In this document: positions 45,299 to 57,760 of the stretch, piece after piece
Position numbering within the stretch: the first letter of the stretch is position 1
Layout: every line of letters starts with the position of its first letter
Assembly (NCBI GenBank): GCA_947179485.1
Contig: OX359247.1
Location: 41,702,801 to 41,766,800 of the forward strand
DNA from: Allacma fusca
Taxonomy: Eukaryota; Arthropoda; Collembola; Symphypleona; Sminthuridae
DNA: 64,000 nt
Direction: 5' to 3'
Made by a program: the position numbers and the translations under genes
Notes under the pieces: model-generated
What the model was told of the DNA's origin: nothing
What the model saw: the letters and a program-made list of their open reading frames with translations, nothing else
The model's database searches: none

Positions 45299-47108
45299 AA
45301 GAAAATAAAAGCTTTTACAATTAAAATTAAAATCGTGTCTCTCTACTGAAGTCAGAATGAGCAATTCAAGATATCTATGGTATACTCGTTTCCCCCTTCT
45401 CAAATTATTTGTTCCGTCATAAGTACCAGTACAACCGCATATAATAATATTTTTATAAAATATTATAAATATTATTACATAAAACATTTTTATGTAGGAC
45501 AGACAGCCCATAAAAACGGCAATCTAAAAAATTCTTCTTTCTAGTCTTTGTTTCTGAAAAAAATTCCAACCGATGCTCTTGTGTAAAAACGACATAAAAA
45601 CTCCCTGAAAACCCCATAATTGATAATATTTTCTACTAAAAACCATCAAAACTTATCTCGAAATAAATTGTGTGCAGGTATAAGTGATTTTTTTTAAATC
45701 TCAGTGTAATCAAAGAAATCATGACCTTGCTCCACTTCCGTACGTGACAGCTGTATCTAGGTGTTTTGGGCTGGAGGGATGAAACATGAAAAATCTAGAA
45801 ATATTTACAAGTCATGGGGGGATTCAATATTTTTTTCTAATCCTACTGGTATAAGCTAGGTAGATTGTCTCGTGGTACCTCACGCCACCAGTTGATTTGA
45901 ACAACTCTGTCTTGAACCTTGCTCTCTGTTCAAACTGATCATACCAACAATCCTTACGGACATGTGGGATAGCTTCCTGGAAAGCCCATAAAATTACCTG
46001 TCAAACACCGTTAAAAATTATTTGCAAAAAATGGTCCTGAAATAAACAACTACTGAATTGAAAACATCCACAAAATCCAGCCTCGTTTACCCTCCATGTC
46101 ATCTGTCCCAAAAATTGAGCGAGGTCAATGAAATAAATTCTACAAAATAAATTTACTACAAACTGGAGGAATCAAATACTTGTAGTTACTTCCTTTTGTA
46201 CTAATAATTCTCAACCTTGTAGAAATGCCTTGTACGGTAAAGTACGGATCAAGGTGGAGGAAAAGCTTCAGGAGCGAATTTTAAGAGGAGGCAGAAAGGA
46301 GACATTTCGAGTGTATCTATTTTGAATGGAACATACTGAGTTTCTGAGCATTTTTGAACGAATATGTATTGAAATTATGAAAAACAATTTGGCTTGGTAT
46401 GCATATACGCCGATAGTTACAGTAACATCCCAAAACCAAATTATTCGTGCACCATACCTTAATAATGCATACTCTTACCTTATGACTTAAGTGTTAATTC
46501 TTTGCAGAAGATTTCGATGAATTTTGTAACTCCAAAATTCATCATCAACTCCAAGTTTATTTATGCTGGTTTAAAAACCTTTGTATAATTAACCGTGTAC
46601 ATGTATTCACATACATTTATACTTACATCCCATTAAGCATCAAAGAATGCCGAAACGTGTAAAATAACGTAAATATGTTGTGTGCTGTAAAGTAACTGTT
46701 GTTGCACCCAGTTTTATTAACTTTACTGTGGCGTGAATTTATCAGTGATAAGCTCAAGCTTTTGAATCAGCTTAAAATCAGGTAACAGTATAAAACTACA
46801 TTTCTTAGCAGCTATGTATGCACATTAGCAGCTATGTAACTGCAAACTTATATAACTTCCTCCTGGACAAGTTTACTACGGATTGCAAGCATCTATAGTA
46901 AAAGGACAAATTATATTTTAATCGCATGAATCTCCTTAGGATAAGTTATAGTGCTAACACTGCACTTGACTACACGGACACTCTTATAGAGTAAGATACG
47001 ATTTTCTCTAACTAGGCACAGATATTTCGACTTCGATCCTCTCTAATCCGGTGTACCTCTTTTGTAGTACGTTGCAGGTCGATATTACATATTAAAGGAT
47101 AACCTTAT
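45299..47108. other. No firm gene; one possible terminal exon
   Basis: A minus-strand open stretch at 45824-45976 (50 codons and a stop) follows a CCAG acceptor in phase 0. It would match the phase-0 donor at 47629. The encoded FKTELFKSTGGVRYHETIYL is not recognised. The support is weak, so it is only noted. Confidence 0.25.
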
Positions 47109-47528
47109 GGCTCATTCGCACTATGCCGCGGGAGTCAATTTTCAGCTTGCAGTAACACGCCGCGTCCGCACTAGGCTGCACATAATGTGTTTTAACGCCA
47201 GTACGCGCGTGAGACACAAGCCGTCGCGGAATGTGCTGCACCCATGTCCGCACATATTAGCGGTACACGCTGCAGAAAAATGTGACGCGCGGCAACAAAA
47301 GTTGAAGATTTATCAGAACAAGCTGCAAATGAATATTGCATCTGCCCGTCAACCTTCAACCTAGAGTCAAACAAAATAGGTGCGGAGCTGCTTTTACTGC
47401 GACTGCAAGTTGACTGCTACTTTTCTGGTGAGGACACAAAAGCTGACGATTCATGCTTGCAGTCGTAGTCAAAGTGCTACGTCAAATGACGCCGCAGCAA
47501 ATTGACTCGCGTCCCCAGTGGGAATGAG
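47109..47528. mobile_element. Candidate GC-rich MITE
   Basis: Imperfect inverted termini: CTCATTCGCACT...GAGTCAATTT on the left and (reverse complement) CTCATTCCCACT...GAGTCAATTT on the right. The interior is clearly richer in GC and CpG than its surroundings. No target duplication found, so boundaries and class are uncertain. Confidence 0.5.
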
Positions 47529-47628
47529 GAATTACGAGAGTCAAGTTTTTCGGTTTTTAGGGTTGCTCTGAAAGAGCAATTGTACTGTATGTATTTTCTT
47601 TCATGTTATGACGTTATATAGAACTTAC

Positions 47629-48544
47629 TCCGTCCCCAAATTCTCCAGTAATAGGCCAAGCGTGATGAAGTCTATACACTTGCACGTATTGAATTGGTGT
47701 CTCAACTGGACTTCTTATGACCATGGTTTCTTTTCCATCTTTAATGATCGAACCCTCAAAGACAAGGTTTGTGTAATCTGAAGCTGTTTTAACGCACAAA
47801 TAATAGAATCATATCGCTTACAAATAGTTACCAGAAGTCTCTAAATATAAATATACATAAAAAAGTAAAGTTTATACTTACAAGACATGAAATCCAAGTA
47901 AAGGTCCTACGCTGTTCCCACCTTTAAATTACAGGGCACAAGATTACAGTCCGGATATTAACTTCCATAACGACTCCTTTGGAACCTACGCAACGAACAA
48001 TGATGTACTTGAATGTTTGATTTTAGTGAATCATTGTAACCAATGCTGCTGTGAAATCTTGATTTGAATCTTGTGACATCACTGTATGAAAAGGTTGTTT
48101 TAGACATGTACATCACGAGGAGTTAGTACTAAGTTGCTACGACCATAACTTTTAGAGATATCAACTTCAAGAAATGATAAAAACTTCCCCATATTCCTTT
48201 GATACATTTGATGTTATTATTTCAAAGCTATTTCACTACATATCAATAGGTTACCGGTATAAAACTCCTATACAATTATATAAAAATTAGTTTTCTCACA
48301 ACATCCCCGCAAATCAGCATGTCTTAACGCCGACATGCTGTCGCATGTATTATAATGATTTAAGAAAATTTACCCAAATATCTACTCTAGCCCTTAAACA
48401 AAATATGTCAGCTTACTTACCACAGTTTTGAACTCCCCCGACCGATCCTATACTTCGAACCTCATGAATCACAGGGAGGTTTCGGGTAGCTATTCCAGAG
48501 GCAGAAACTGCCGTCATGAAACAAAGAAAGAAAATGCGGTACAT
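47629..48544 (-). CDS. 5' exons of a secreted protein (signal peptide exon plus one)
   Basis: Exon 1 (48544-48421): ATG, signal peptide (MYRIFFLCFMTAVSASG), then PVIHEVRSIGSVGGVQNC, donor GTAAGT in phase 1. Exon 2 starts at 47783 (AAAACAG acceptor) or 47777 (TTCAG acceptor), both in phase. It encodes YTNLVFEGSIIKDGKETMVI and YVQVYRLHHAWPITGEFGDG, ending at 47629 with donor GTAAGT in phase 0. An alternative small exon at 47925-47883 has a good donor but would break the phase. The gene is on the same strand as, and upstream of, the DUF4430 exons at 39761-42204 and could be their 5' end. Linking exons were not found, so I list it apart. The function of the N-terminal part is unknown. Confidence 0.55.
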
Positions 48545-51500
48545 GTTCGAGTTCGCGAGTTTTCGAATTCTCGGGAGGACAAAATTTATTTTAATGACAT
48601 GGGAAAGCTTCATGTGGGTTTATATACCTCATGAGATTTCAGGTATGTTCCGATTCAGATAGGTAAAACAATTGCGCCACTGGTAGTTAAATTTGATATT
48701 CATCAATTATTATCACGAAGCAATTACAGTATTAATTACAAGGACGCTTAATGTCCCCGAAAATTATCATCAAAGTAGGCGGACTCTTAAGTATTAATGT
48801 AACAGAGCAGATGTTGAAACCTCCCAGTTTTTAATTGCGAAAATTAAATTCTCTCTAAATCTAAGGCATTTTTTCAAGTTACATTTAGACGTGAACATAC
48901 ATATGAGGAGGTGAGATGCAAACTGACTTAAGTCCTATTTATAAACTTTGAAGGAGAAGGGAAAACTTCTCATTTCCAGACGATTGAGAAATACAGTCTT
49001 AATATTAAAGGGTGGTACGATGTAGTAATATCATACAATTGATAAATTTCTTAGTTCAATATTTCGGCGATAATACAAATTTGCATTTTGAACTTGACCC
49101 AGTTTGTAACAAACTTAACGCTACTTTTTACCCTAGCTCTTTTTTGAGAAGCAAAGTTACATATACTATAAATATTAATATCGTTCGTTGGTTTAACAAT
49201 ATTACTTTTGTGTTACATAAAGTACATTAAAATGAAACAATACTGTATTTTCAGTATCAGCATTCAGTGGCTTGATCTGTGGATTAATTCCTATTTCCAC
49301 CAAAGTGCTTGAACCTATTCAAATGTGCGTCTAACTTTGTTTTCACCGAATTTCGTTTTCCCACTTTTAGATTACCTTTCTAAATTTAAGATTTACGCAT
49401 GAGTGACCCTTGCATTAATGAATAAAATGAATTTAAAAAAAATGAACCAATTCCAGTTTGTAATTCAGCTCTTTGTATAATTGCGTATAATAATTTTCCT
49501 AGAAATGAAAATATTTTCTATTACAGTCACCTGACTTTTGGTGCCTGTAAAATTAGTATCGTAAAGCCTTCCATGCTTTCTCATAAAACGTATTTCCTAA
49601 CTTAGTACTTGATAAACACTTGAACAAAATTTGACCTACTGTTTAGAGATTAAATTTTGCTGACCGTTACAGTTTTAAAAATTAATCAAGAACGTTTTCA
49701 AGGTGGTGAATGTGCAACCTTTCGGTTTTCAGTTGAATAATGCATATGCATAGGTGCTCAAACTAATATTGTTGGTGACCAAACAGAAATATAAGTGTTA
49801 TAACTGAAGGATGAATCTTTACTCAGTAAATTTATTATTGACACAGATTAAATACAGAAGGCGCTGACACGTGGATATGTTTGGTTGGAAACATACTTCA
49901 GAAAACACTTGAAAACAGTGTCCGCAAAACGATTCTGACAACAAAATGTGATTTGGTAAAATAACGAAAGTTCCTTGACGCAATAGTGTAAATATGGTAT
50001 GACATGTTAGGAAGATATTTGCAATTTATGGTTACAGGGATGGAAGGACGTAGATTTTTCAGGGTGGTACATACATGGCGACGTCGGGACAATAATTTCA
50101 TTGCCAAGTAATACCCAGTTTTGTGATAGTTTTTAAGTGTCCACAAGCAACCATAAACTTTGTAAAAACTGTAGTCATTGATTATTAGTTTGTGTAACAA
50201 TTATTGGAACCTCTACTCCAACTATATTGCAGTTTCCATCCACAATAATTACTTTAGATTCACATGCTGACCTTACGGACGCGGGAAGTAATTGTGGATG
50301 TTGCCACCAAAACTGCAGAATAGTTGGAGTGGATGCCATTCTAATCCCAAATTACCTGTAATATATAGGTTAAGTTGTTCTTGTGTCACTTCTGACATCA
50401 TAAATAGAATGCATAAGTCTCATTTCAGCCAATTGTTGAGGAATATTGCTTGAAGGAGTAAAAACAAATGAGAAAGTGTTTTGTAATTCTATTGCCAGCA
50501 CTATATGTATGTATGTATAATTCTGCGTTCGTTAATTATGGAAATATGAGGGTGGTAAAATAACATGTTAATTTTGTATGTGTTTATTATTTACAAAAAC
50601 TATGTTCCCTTTTGCGAGCAATGTTTGGACGTAAGTGTCTATTGGTTTGCTATCTACATATTTGAATCCAATTTAGATTTGCACACTGAAACAAAATTTT
50701 ATCAGCTTCATTTTACGAAACGGGAATTCGATTTAGGTTGTTGTTGTCGTGGGTAATCGTGTCTGTTTGCATATCATGTATGTATGTATTTTTTAAATGA
50801 TAAGTTGCATGAGATTACGCCATATGCAGATACTTGCATTGACATGGAGTCGTGCATACACGACTAATTTTACCCGGGATATCCATGTAGCAACAAAATT
50901 GGTTCAACAATATCAAAGTAAACGAGTTAAATGTGTGCATGCTAAGTATGCTATAGCCATGGTATTTCTTATTATAAGTTCAATTAGACTAATGAATATA
51001 AAATTATTTCGATAGAATACTATAATCGTTTATATACAAATATTGATATTTTTAATTACAAAAACGTATTTTTTTTATGAAATACTGAGAATTTTCTACT
51101 GTCTTTCAGTAAGCACTAGTTAGATGTCATTGAAACCAATTTCTTTTTCTTGGAATGTACATTAAAATTTCTTAAGATAATAAACATAGAACCAAGCTAC
51201 ATGCATGTGTCATACGAACCAACTTCCTGATCTTGAATCGAATGTGAATGTAGTTTATCAATTTTCTGGCGATTTTAATGACGTGTCAAGTGCCAGCAGG
51301 GATTGCAAGTAATGTAGTTACAGTTGGAATTTGGAAAAGTATTTCTATTTTCCCATTTACCCCCGAATTTCATCATAGAAGTCCAAAACTAGATTCTTGT
51401 GTTGTTTTACTAGAATGTATATTTTAAAATAAATTGTACAAAAGAGGCAAAGAACACATGAAAGAGTCCAAATGTCAGTGCCCCTTCAAGAGAAAATCCT

Positions 51501-51580
51501 TAATTAGGAATCTGTGATAGAGAGGGCGCATGTGCTAACACACCAACTTATAGCGAGGTTTACTCACGGGATTAAATTGT
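48545..51580. other. Upstream and intergenic DNA, no gene seen
   Basis: Frames at 49012-49230, 49898-50200, 50565-50756 and 50797-51015 lack motifs or exon borders. Nothing else is supportable. Confidence 0.4.
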
Positions 51581-51588
51581 GTACTTAT

Positions 51589-52389
51589 TAGGGTTGGTCA
51601 TACCGATATAACGATACGATTTTATCGTTAATATCGTTCTAAGAAGGTAGGATAGTCACAAATTGCATACTGTGGTCAACTGACGTATTTCACGCCATAG
51701 AAAGTGTCATCTGAACCGGAAGGAGTAGTCAAAACGGTTCAATTCAGTTTAGTACAAATTAATTCAATTCGTTTCAGTTCAAATTTTTGAACTGAACTGA
51801 ATCGAAAACAACTCTTTCCGCAGATAAACTTAAAGAATACGATTTCTAGACCCGACAGCAGTATTTTCCAAGCGTACAACAAAAAGAAGTTAAACTATAA
51901 GGGTATAGATCGTTACTTTTAAGATCTGGAGAGCTTGTAAACGGTAAATCTATTGCTAAAATGTTTGGGGCAGAATGAATCGTTTGAACTTTAATAATTC
52001 ACGAAAAACGATTCAATTAAGACAAAGTTATGAACTAAATCAATCGATTCAGTTTCATCTTGAATTGAATCGAAAAATTAGTAAATTGAACTGAACTGAA
52101 AATTTCCAATTCAGAATTGAATTGGTTCGATCAATAGAAGGAATGGTTAAATAGGCATTTGAAAAAGTGAATAAGTGAAAATAAAGCATTATTTCGGCTT
52201 ATTTTTATTGCTTACGTAACTTTTAATAAGTTAAATACTTCTTGGATACTTTTACTGCTTAATTTCATTATTATTTCAATTTATATTGTGTATCGTTTTT
52301 ATCGTTCTACCATATCGTTATCGGGATAATTTTTGTGAACGATAACGATATTAACGATATTTCGAAATGTAACGATATGACCAACCCTA
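51589..52389. mobile_element. hAT-type MITE with ACGATAT arrays
   Basis: Ends TAGGGTTGGTCATACCGATA and, at the right, TATGACCAACCCTA, flanked by GTACTTAT (51581-51588 and 52390-52397). Short TATAACGATA/ATATCGTT arrays adjoin both ends. A block of GAACTGAA/GGTTCAATTC repeats occupies 51730-52130 and looks like a further insertion with inverted ends (near-duplicate flanks GAAGGAGT and GAAGGAAT). Confidence 0.85.
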
Positions 52390-52397
52390 GTACTTAT

Positions 52398-55300
52398 ATT
52401 TGTCCTACTTTTACTAGATAATTCCGATAAGGGTTAAAATCAGTGCGGACGGTGTTGAAGAAGTTTGCGTTGTAGCAACTGTCATCATCTTACCATGAGG
52501 TGAGATGATTCTTTACTCTTTTCCCAATTGAATGTTATTTTCAAATCTTGAGCTTGCCACCTAAAATGCTACAACAAACTAAAATAAAACGATGTTGATG
52601 TTGCGGATACAATGATAATAGTATAAACAATTCTCAAAAGTATAATTTTGAGGATCATGAACTTTATGCAAAATATGATCTTTCCATGAGTTAACATGTA
52701 GTGCTGATATCAGTACAAGTCTGATTGTGAGGATTTTCTTTTCATATAATAAATACCTGTTAGATATCTGTACGTCCTTCACAGAGGATACATCACCTGA
52801 TCTCACAAAAATCTCATCGTATGATATCATATTCATATGAAATATTACTGAAAATACCTTTCTTTATAAATTTAATAATGTTTCTTTCTCATCTCAAAGT
52901 CAAGTTAATCTTGAATATCTTCCTTAACATCCCGTATGTTCTTAAGGGTCATGTCCACAATTCTCAACATAGTGGCCTGTAATATAGCTCAACGGGAATT
53001 CATACAATTTGCTATCAAACGGCATCAAAACATGTTTTAAAAAAAATTATGGGCAGAAATAAGGACTTTTAAACGTTTTCCCTCAAAATTCTAACTTCTC
53101 TACACTTCCTGAACCACTTCACCCAGAGTTTTTTAAAGCTAGTTTGATGAAACCAATTTTGAAAGATCTGGAACAAGATTTACTAAATCATAAGGGAATT
53201 GAATATTTCTTATTGTTGCCTCTTACCTGGGCTGGATGGAGGGGGCAATCGTTTTTGGGCACCACGTAGAAGCTTTTAGACTTAATCAATCTCTCACGAG
53301 ATGTCGGATTGTTGTTCCATTTCAACAAATATAGTAAAAGAGATATTTGGTTTTGGTAGAAAAAATCATAGGCTTTTTCGTAGGAATGCGTTCGTTACCA
53401 GCACATCTCGGGGTTTTACGGAAACAAAATTATTCTAAATTGAGATTTGAATTCTAATTTTAGTATGGGAATTTTTTACTAGCTGGACGAACAAAGAATT
53501 CGGCGGAAACTTCTAAAATTGGCTTTTGGTCTTTGGTTTCGTTTTGAAAAAAACAAAGACATAAACATTGAAAGTTAAAAATATCAAAATTAAACGTGAT
53601 TTTTGTAAAATTTACAGAATTTCTGAAAATAAATTATTCATAAGCACCTGAATTCACTGGAAATTCCGGCTTTCTGAATTTCCGTAATTTTCGTAATAAT
53701 TTAAAGGTTTTTCAAGTTTGCCATTAATACATAGTAATAAAATGATGAAAATCATTGAGATTAACTCGAGGAAAACTGTGTTGAATATTATGGATGTGTG
53801 GTCTGTAATATCAATGGTTTACTTGTCGGAGCTGTCACGGACTGCGAACAATTCCAGTTTGTTATTTTAAAATTCGATCAGCCAATTAAAGCTCCATGCC
53901 TAATATTCATAGGCTTATTTGTAGCTGCGATGTTCCTGCGATCTTGTTTCCCTACTATTATGTGTTTTGGAAAACGTAAAAATCTCGATATAAATCCAGA
54001 AGTTCTACCATAAGAATAAAATTAAGTGCAATACCTCATTGGAACCGTCGTTATAGCCTGGAATTGAAATATGCAATTTACGGGTTTTTAAAATTTCGAC
54101 TGAGAAAATCTAAAAAAAATCTTCAATTTTGGCGGTGATTATTTTGAAACACCTCCGTACTGCCTTTAATTTGTTACTTTTACGTACAACTAACAATAAG
54201 GCATGTACCGAAGCATCTTTATTTATATTATTCAGTTTTTTAAACCAATTTTATTTAAACACTTTTGAAAACCGAATAATTCGAATACACAAATAAATCA
54301 TGAAACACTATAAGCATATTTAATATTATGGTGGAAATATTATTTAATTACAGTGGATAGGGACCAGCAAAATTTGAGGTTCTAAGGATAATTAAGAATT
54401 TGAATCTCAAGAATATTATATAACTATGCATTAGAGATTTTATGTAGTACGAATACGAATGTTTAATATGCAAAAATTAAAATCGTAGGAAATAATTAAT
54501 TTATAAATTGATCAATGTTATACTATTTCGTTTATTTTTATCAAAGATAATTTTTTCAAACATTTTCTATACTTGTCATTTTAATGATTACCTAAATATT
54601 TGATTTAAGGACCCTTCGCCTAAATGTCACCCACTAAACTTGACAAACACGTTTGAAATTATGTGCAAATTTTTATAAAACTTTACGGGGATGAGAACTT
54701 TTCTGTAGATGCAATGCAATGTAAATAGTAGCTGTGCAGTTTCCAAACTGAAAAATCGTCGAAAATTTGAAATACCTGGCTGTACGTGGGGACTAAAGGA
54801 CTGCAAATATTTACCAAAATGTATTTTTGTTTGAAAATGACAGAAAACCTTTGATAATTGACGTCGGGTCAAGGGTTCGAAAGAAATTCAAAAATATCTG
54901 TTTTGGAGATCAAAACAGACCGAAAGGTTTTTCTGCATGGAATCTGAGAACCTTTTGTTAATTTGCTGTCCCTAACCTTCCTTCACAATCCTTCATTGCT
55001 AGCTGTTGTAAAGGCTTCCTTCAGCCTTCAGAAAAAGCATCAACATCCAGCTGCGCATCTCTGATATATGTAGGTTGGAAATTACTGACTGAACTTAACT
55101 TAAAATAATAAAAAACAAGCCATTAATAAACCATCAAGTTGGTTTCTCCCCAGATTTGGTGCCAATCACAACGGATTGGAGATTTAAAAGAGCCCTTAAA
55201 TGTAGTTAAACGATGAGCAGCCTTATACGTAAAGCTACCCAAAATAGGTGTTGATAGGTATTTAATGTTTTCATGCTTTACGAATCATTACAATCCCACA

Positions 55301-55633
55301 TCTCATGTGCGATATTGCCCCGTTTAACCTCGTGCATAAACAAATAATTTGCTTTGGAATCATGAGCAGGATTTTAGTGCGAGAGCTAGCTTATATATTT
55401 TTCATGACATTTTGTACATAAGTTGAAATTTCGGTAAATGAGTTTAAAAAATATTCCTATTTTAGGAATTGGGTGTACTTTTGAATTTTATTTGAAATAA
55501 ATAATTGAATTCATGTTAAACCTACTGATTTTGGCTTCTATTTGACAAAAATACATGAGCTCATATTTACTCTACTAATTTTGTGTATTCATTTTATTCT
55601 AGCCTGACGTTTTTGTTATGCTGATGGGGATGT
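52398..55633. other. Intergenic, no firm gene; small AAGGC-type fragment
   Basis: The plus-strand frame at 53798-54013 has a hydrophobic segment (PCLIFIGLFVAAMFL) but no ATG context, splice borders or recognised motif. 54966-55066 holds a fragment of the AAGGC element family, ending CGCATCTCTG. Otherwise AT-rich. Confidence 0.35.
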
Positions 55634-55641
55634 ATCCAAAT

Positions 55642-56876
55642 CAGTGCTCGGCACGGGTATTGGTAATACTCGGGTAAACGGGTATGGGTACGGGTATGGG
55701 TACTACCCGGGTACGGATTTTGTGTACCCGAACAATTCCGGGTACTACCCGGGTACACTTTGGTCGGCTCAAAATTTCGGGTACGGATACGGGTATGGGT
55801 ACGGGTACAAGGATTTCAAAATGGGTATATACCCACCGGGTACGGGTATAAGGGTGTCATTTACCCGTACCCGCGACCATTGTACCCGAGTATTTGGATA
55901 TGTTGAGATTTGATACATTTTGATGAATTTTATGAAAATAATGGAACTTCCGTTGGAAAATTCTGTCGGTGGTTTTAGTAATTCTGAATACATATAGCTT
56001 ATTGTTAATACCCTTTTAACCTTACAATATGCAGTAACTGTATTTCAGACTGTGTTGCTAAAATATATATTTATATCTATAATATATATTTTTATGGAAA
56101 CAGGTTTTAGGAAGAATAATTAATAAACAGACGATGAATACTATCAAATAGAAGTGGAGAATAGGTTTCAACGAAATTTTATACAAAACGTCTTAGCCAC
56201 AATGAATACAATTTAAAAATTAGAGTTCCGATGAGTTGGATGGCAAGATATTTTTTGTAATTGGTAGTTGATTAGGAAAAGGCGGATATTTGTAACAAGC
56301 TATTAATGAGTTACATGTACACAGAGCTACTGAGATGAGAAAATTAATGTAAAAGGCCGAATAAATCAAGAAGTGAAAAATCGAGTCGCCAAGTCCCAAG
56401 CCAAAAATGCATGTACATATGGACTGGGTGCTATAAAATACTTCGCCCATCAGCCCATAAACAATCAAATGGGGATAATTTTACTTCTAATCAAAAACGC
56501 TCTACTCTTCAATAAAATATATAATGTCAAATACCTCTCTAGCTAGTCAAAATTACCCACTCAGGTGTCATACATTATTACATATAACGTACTATGTATT
56601 ACATTAAAACATAATCTGGATAAAGTACCCGGGTGCGAGTACGGGTACGACACTGAGATACCCGAGTATGGGTACAATTTTCGAGTATTTTCGGGTACGG
56701 GTACAATGCGGGTACAGGTACATGGATTGAGATAACATTGCGGGTACGGGTACGAAAAATTTGTACCCGGATATTCGGGTATGGGTACGGGTATAGATAC
56801 CAGTTATTGAAATACCCGCACTTCGGGTACGGATACGGGTACGGGTACCGATTTTTCGTACCCGTGCCGAGCACTG
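55642..56876. mobile_element. hAT-type MITE with GGGTAC arrays
   Basis: Perfect 18-bp ends CAGTGCTCGGCACGGGTA, flanked by ATCCAAAT (55634-55641 and 56877-56884). GGGTACGGGTATGGGTAC-type arrays occupy 55660-55900 and 56625-56860 in opposite orientation, so the element can form a long hairpin. The middle (55900-56620) is non-coding. Ends resemble those of the element at 25095-32379 (CAGTGC..CGC..GGGTAC), suggesting related families. Confidence 0.92.
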
Positions 56877-56884
56877 ATCCAAAT

Positions 56885-57760
56885 AGATCAATCCCGAAAT
56901 AGTAAATGACTTTCTCCAATTACTTATTGTAAGTTATAGACACCTTATCGAAATTAATCCGCCAATTATTATTTATTTATATATTGCCTTCCGATTGCAT
57001 GCCCAGTACTAATAACATCTACGTGTTGAACAGCTGCAGCAATCAGTACCGGAGAGATTGAACATTGATTGAAAAAATTAATTACTTCACTAATTAAATT
57101 GGTTTAACGTATGTACACTTCATAACAATTGACCATGACTATTAACGAGTAAAAAACAAATTGAATTTATCCATAACTTGCATGAAGTAGGTCATCCGCA
57201 GTCTCAGTTGAGTCCGTCTTTGTATGGTTTCTAGCAGTAATTTATTCTTTCCCGTTCCATTAAAGTTACTAAACCTCAATTTTAGTACGTTGCGGACTCT
57301 TGGGGAATTAAGCCTAAATTCTCCGATTTTTATTCACTTGTCTTTCATAAGTTTTATTATTGGCCGGAGTTATAATTTTCCGATAGTTTGATAGTAGTTA
57401 CTTACTTCTCCTAACATGCATGTAAATACGTGAGAAAATAAATTTACGTTTTCCATTTGACTTTGTACAATAATCCCCTTTCTGACTAATTTGGAACCGC
57501 ACCATTTTATTATTTACGTGTTACAACCCATTTGTGCATTAACAACAATATTATTTATTCTTGATAATTATGTAGCTTATTATTGTCACATTGTATTTTG
57601 ACATCATAATCATTTTGAACGTTTTTGTCTCGAACGTATTGACCACGAAAATTTTATACTTGTGTGACAATCGGAAACGACGATAAATAATAATAGTTTC
57701 CGACATAGAACCATACATTTTCAAAAAAATTGATTTTTGCGAGAGAAGTCGATAATAAAT
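56885..57760. other. Upstream region of the chemoreceptor-like gene
   Basis: No gene seen; AT-rich. No convincing TATA box was identified before the ATG at 57761. Confidence 0.4.

Noticed and set aside
43956..45511. Long open frames on both strands through the TATTTTG array
   Set aside because: They exist because the repeat unit lacks stops in these frames; amino acid repeats such as NTNYKIQ on one strand and FVLRSN on the other mirror the DNA repeat. Not genes.
47107..47364. GC-rich 85-codon plus-strand frame
   Set aside because: Lies inside the candidate MITE with inverted ends; composition is explained by the element.
47883..47925. Small exon with a GTAAGT donor between the two secreted-protein exons
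   Set aside because: Including it would break the phase between exon 1 (phase 1) and the 47783 acceptor; the direct junction is in phase.
53798..54013. 71-codon frame with a hydrophobic segment
   Set aside because: Begins with GTG, has no splice borders or family resemblance; likely chance in AT-rich DNA.
55644..56919. Tyr/Pro/Gly-rich frames in the GGGTAC element
   Set aside because: Direct translations of the array repeats in the MITE arms.
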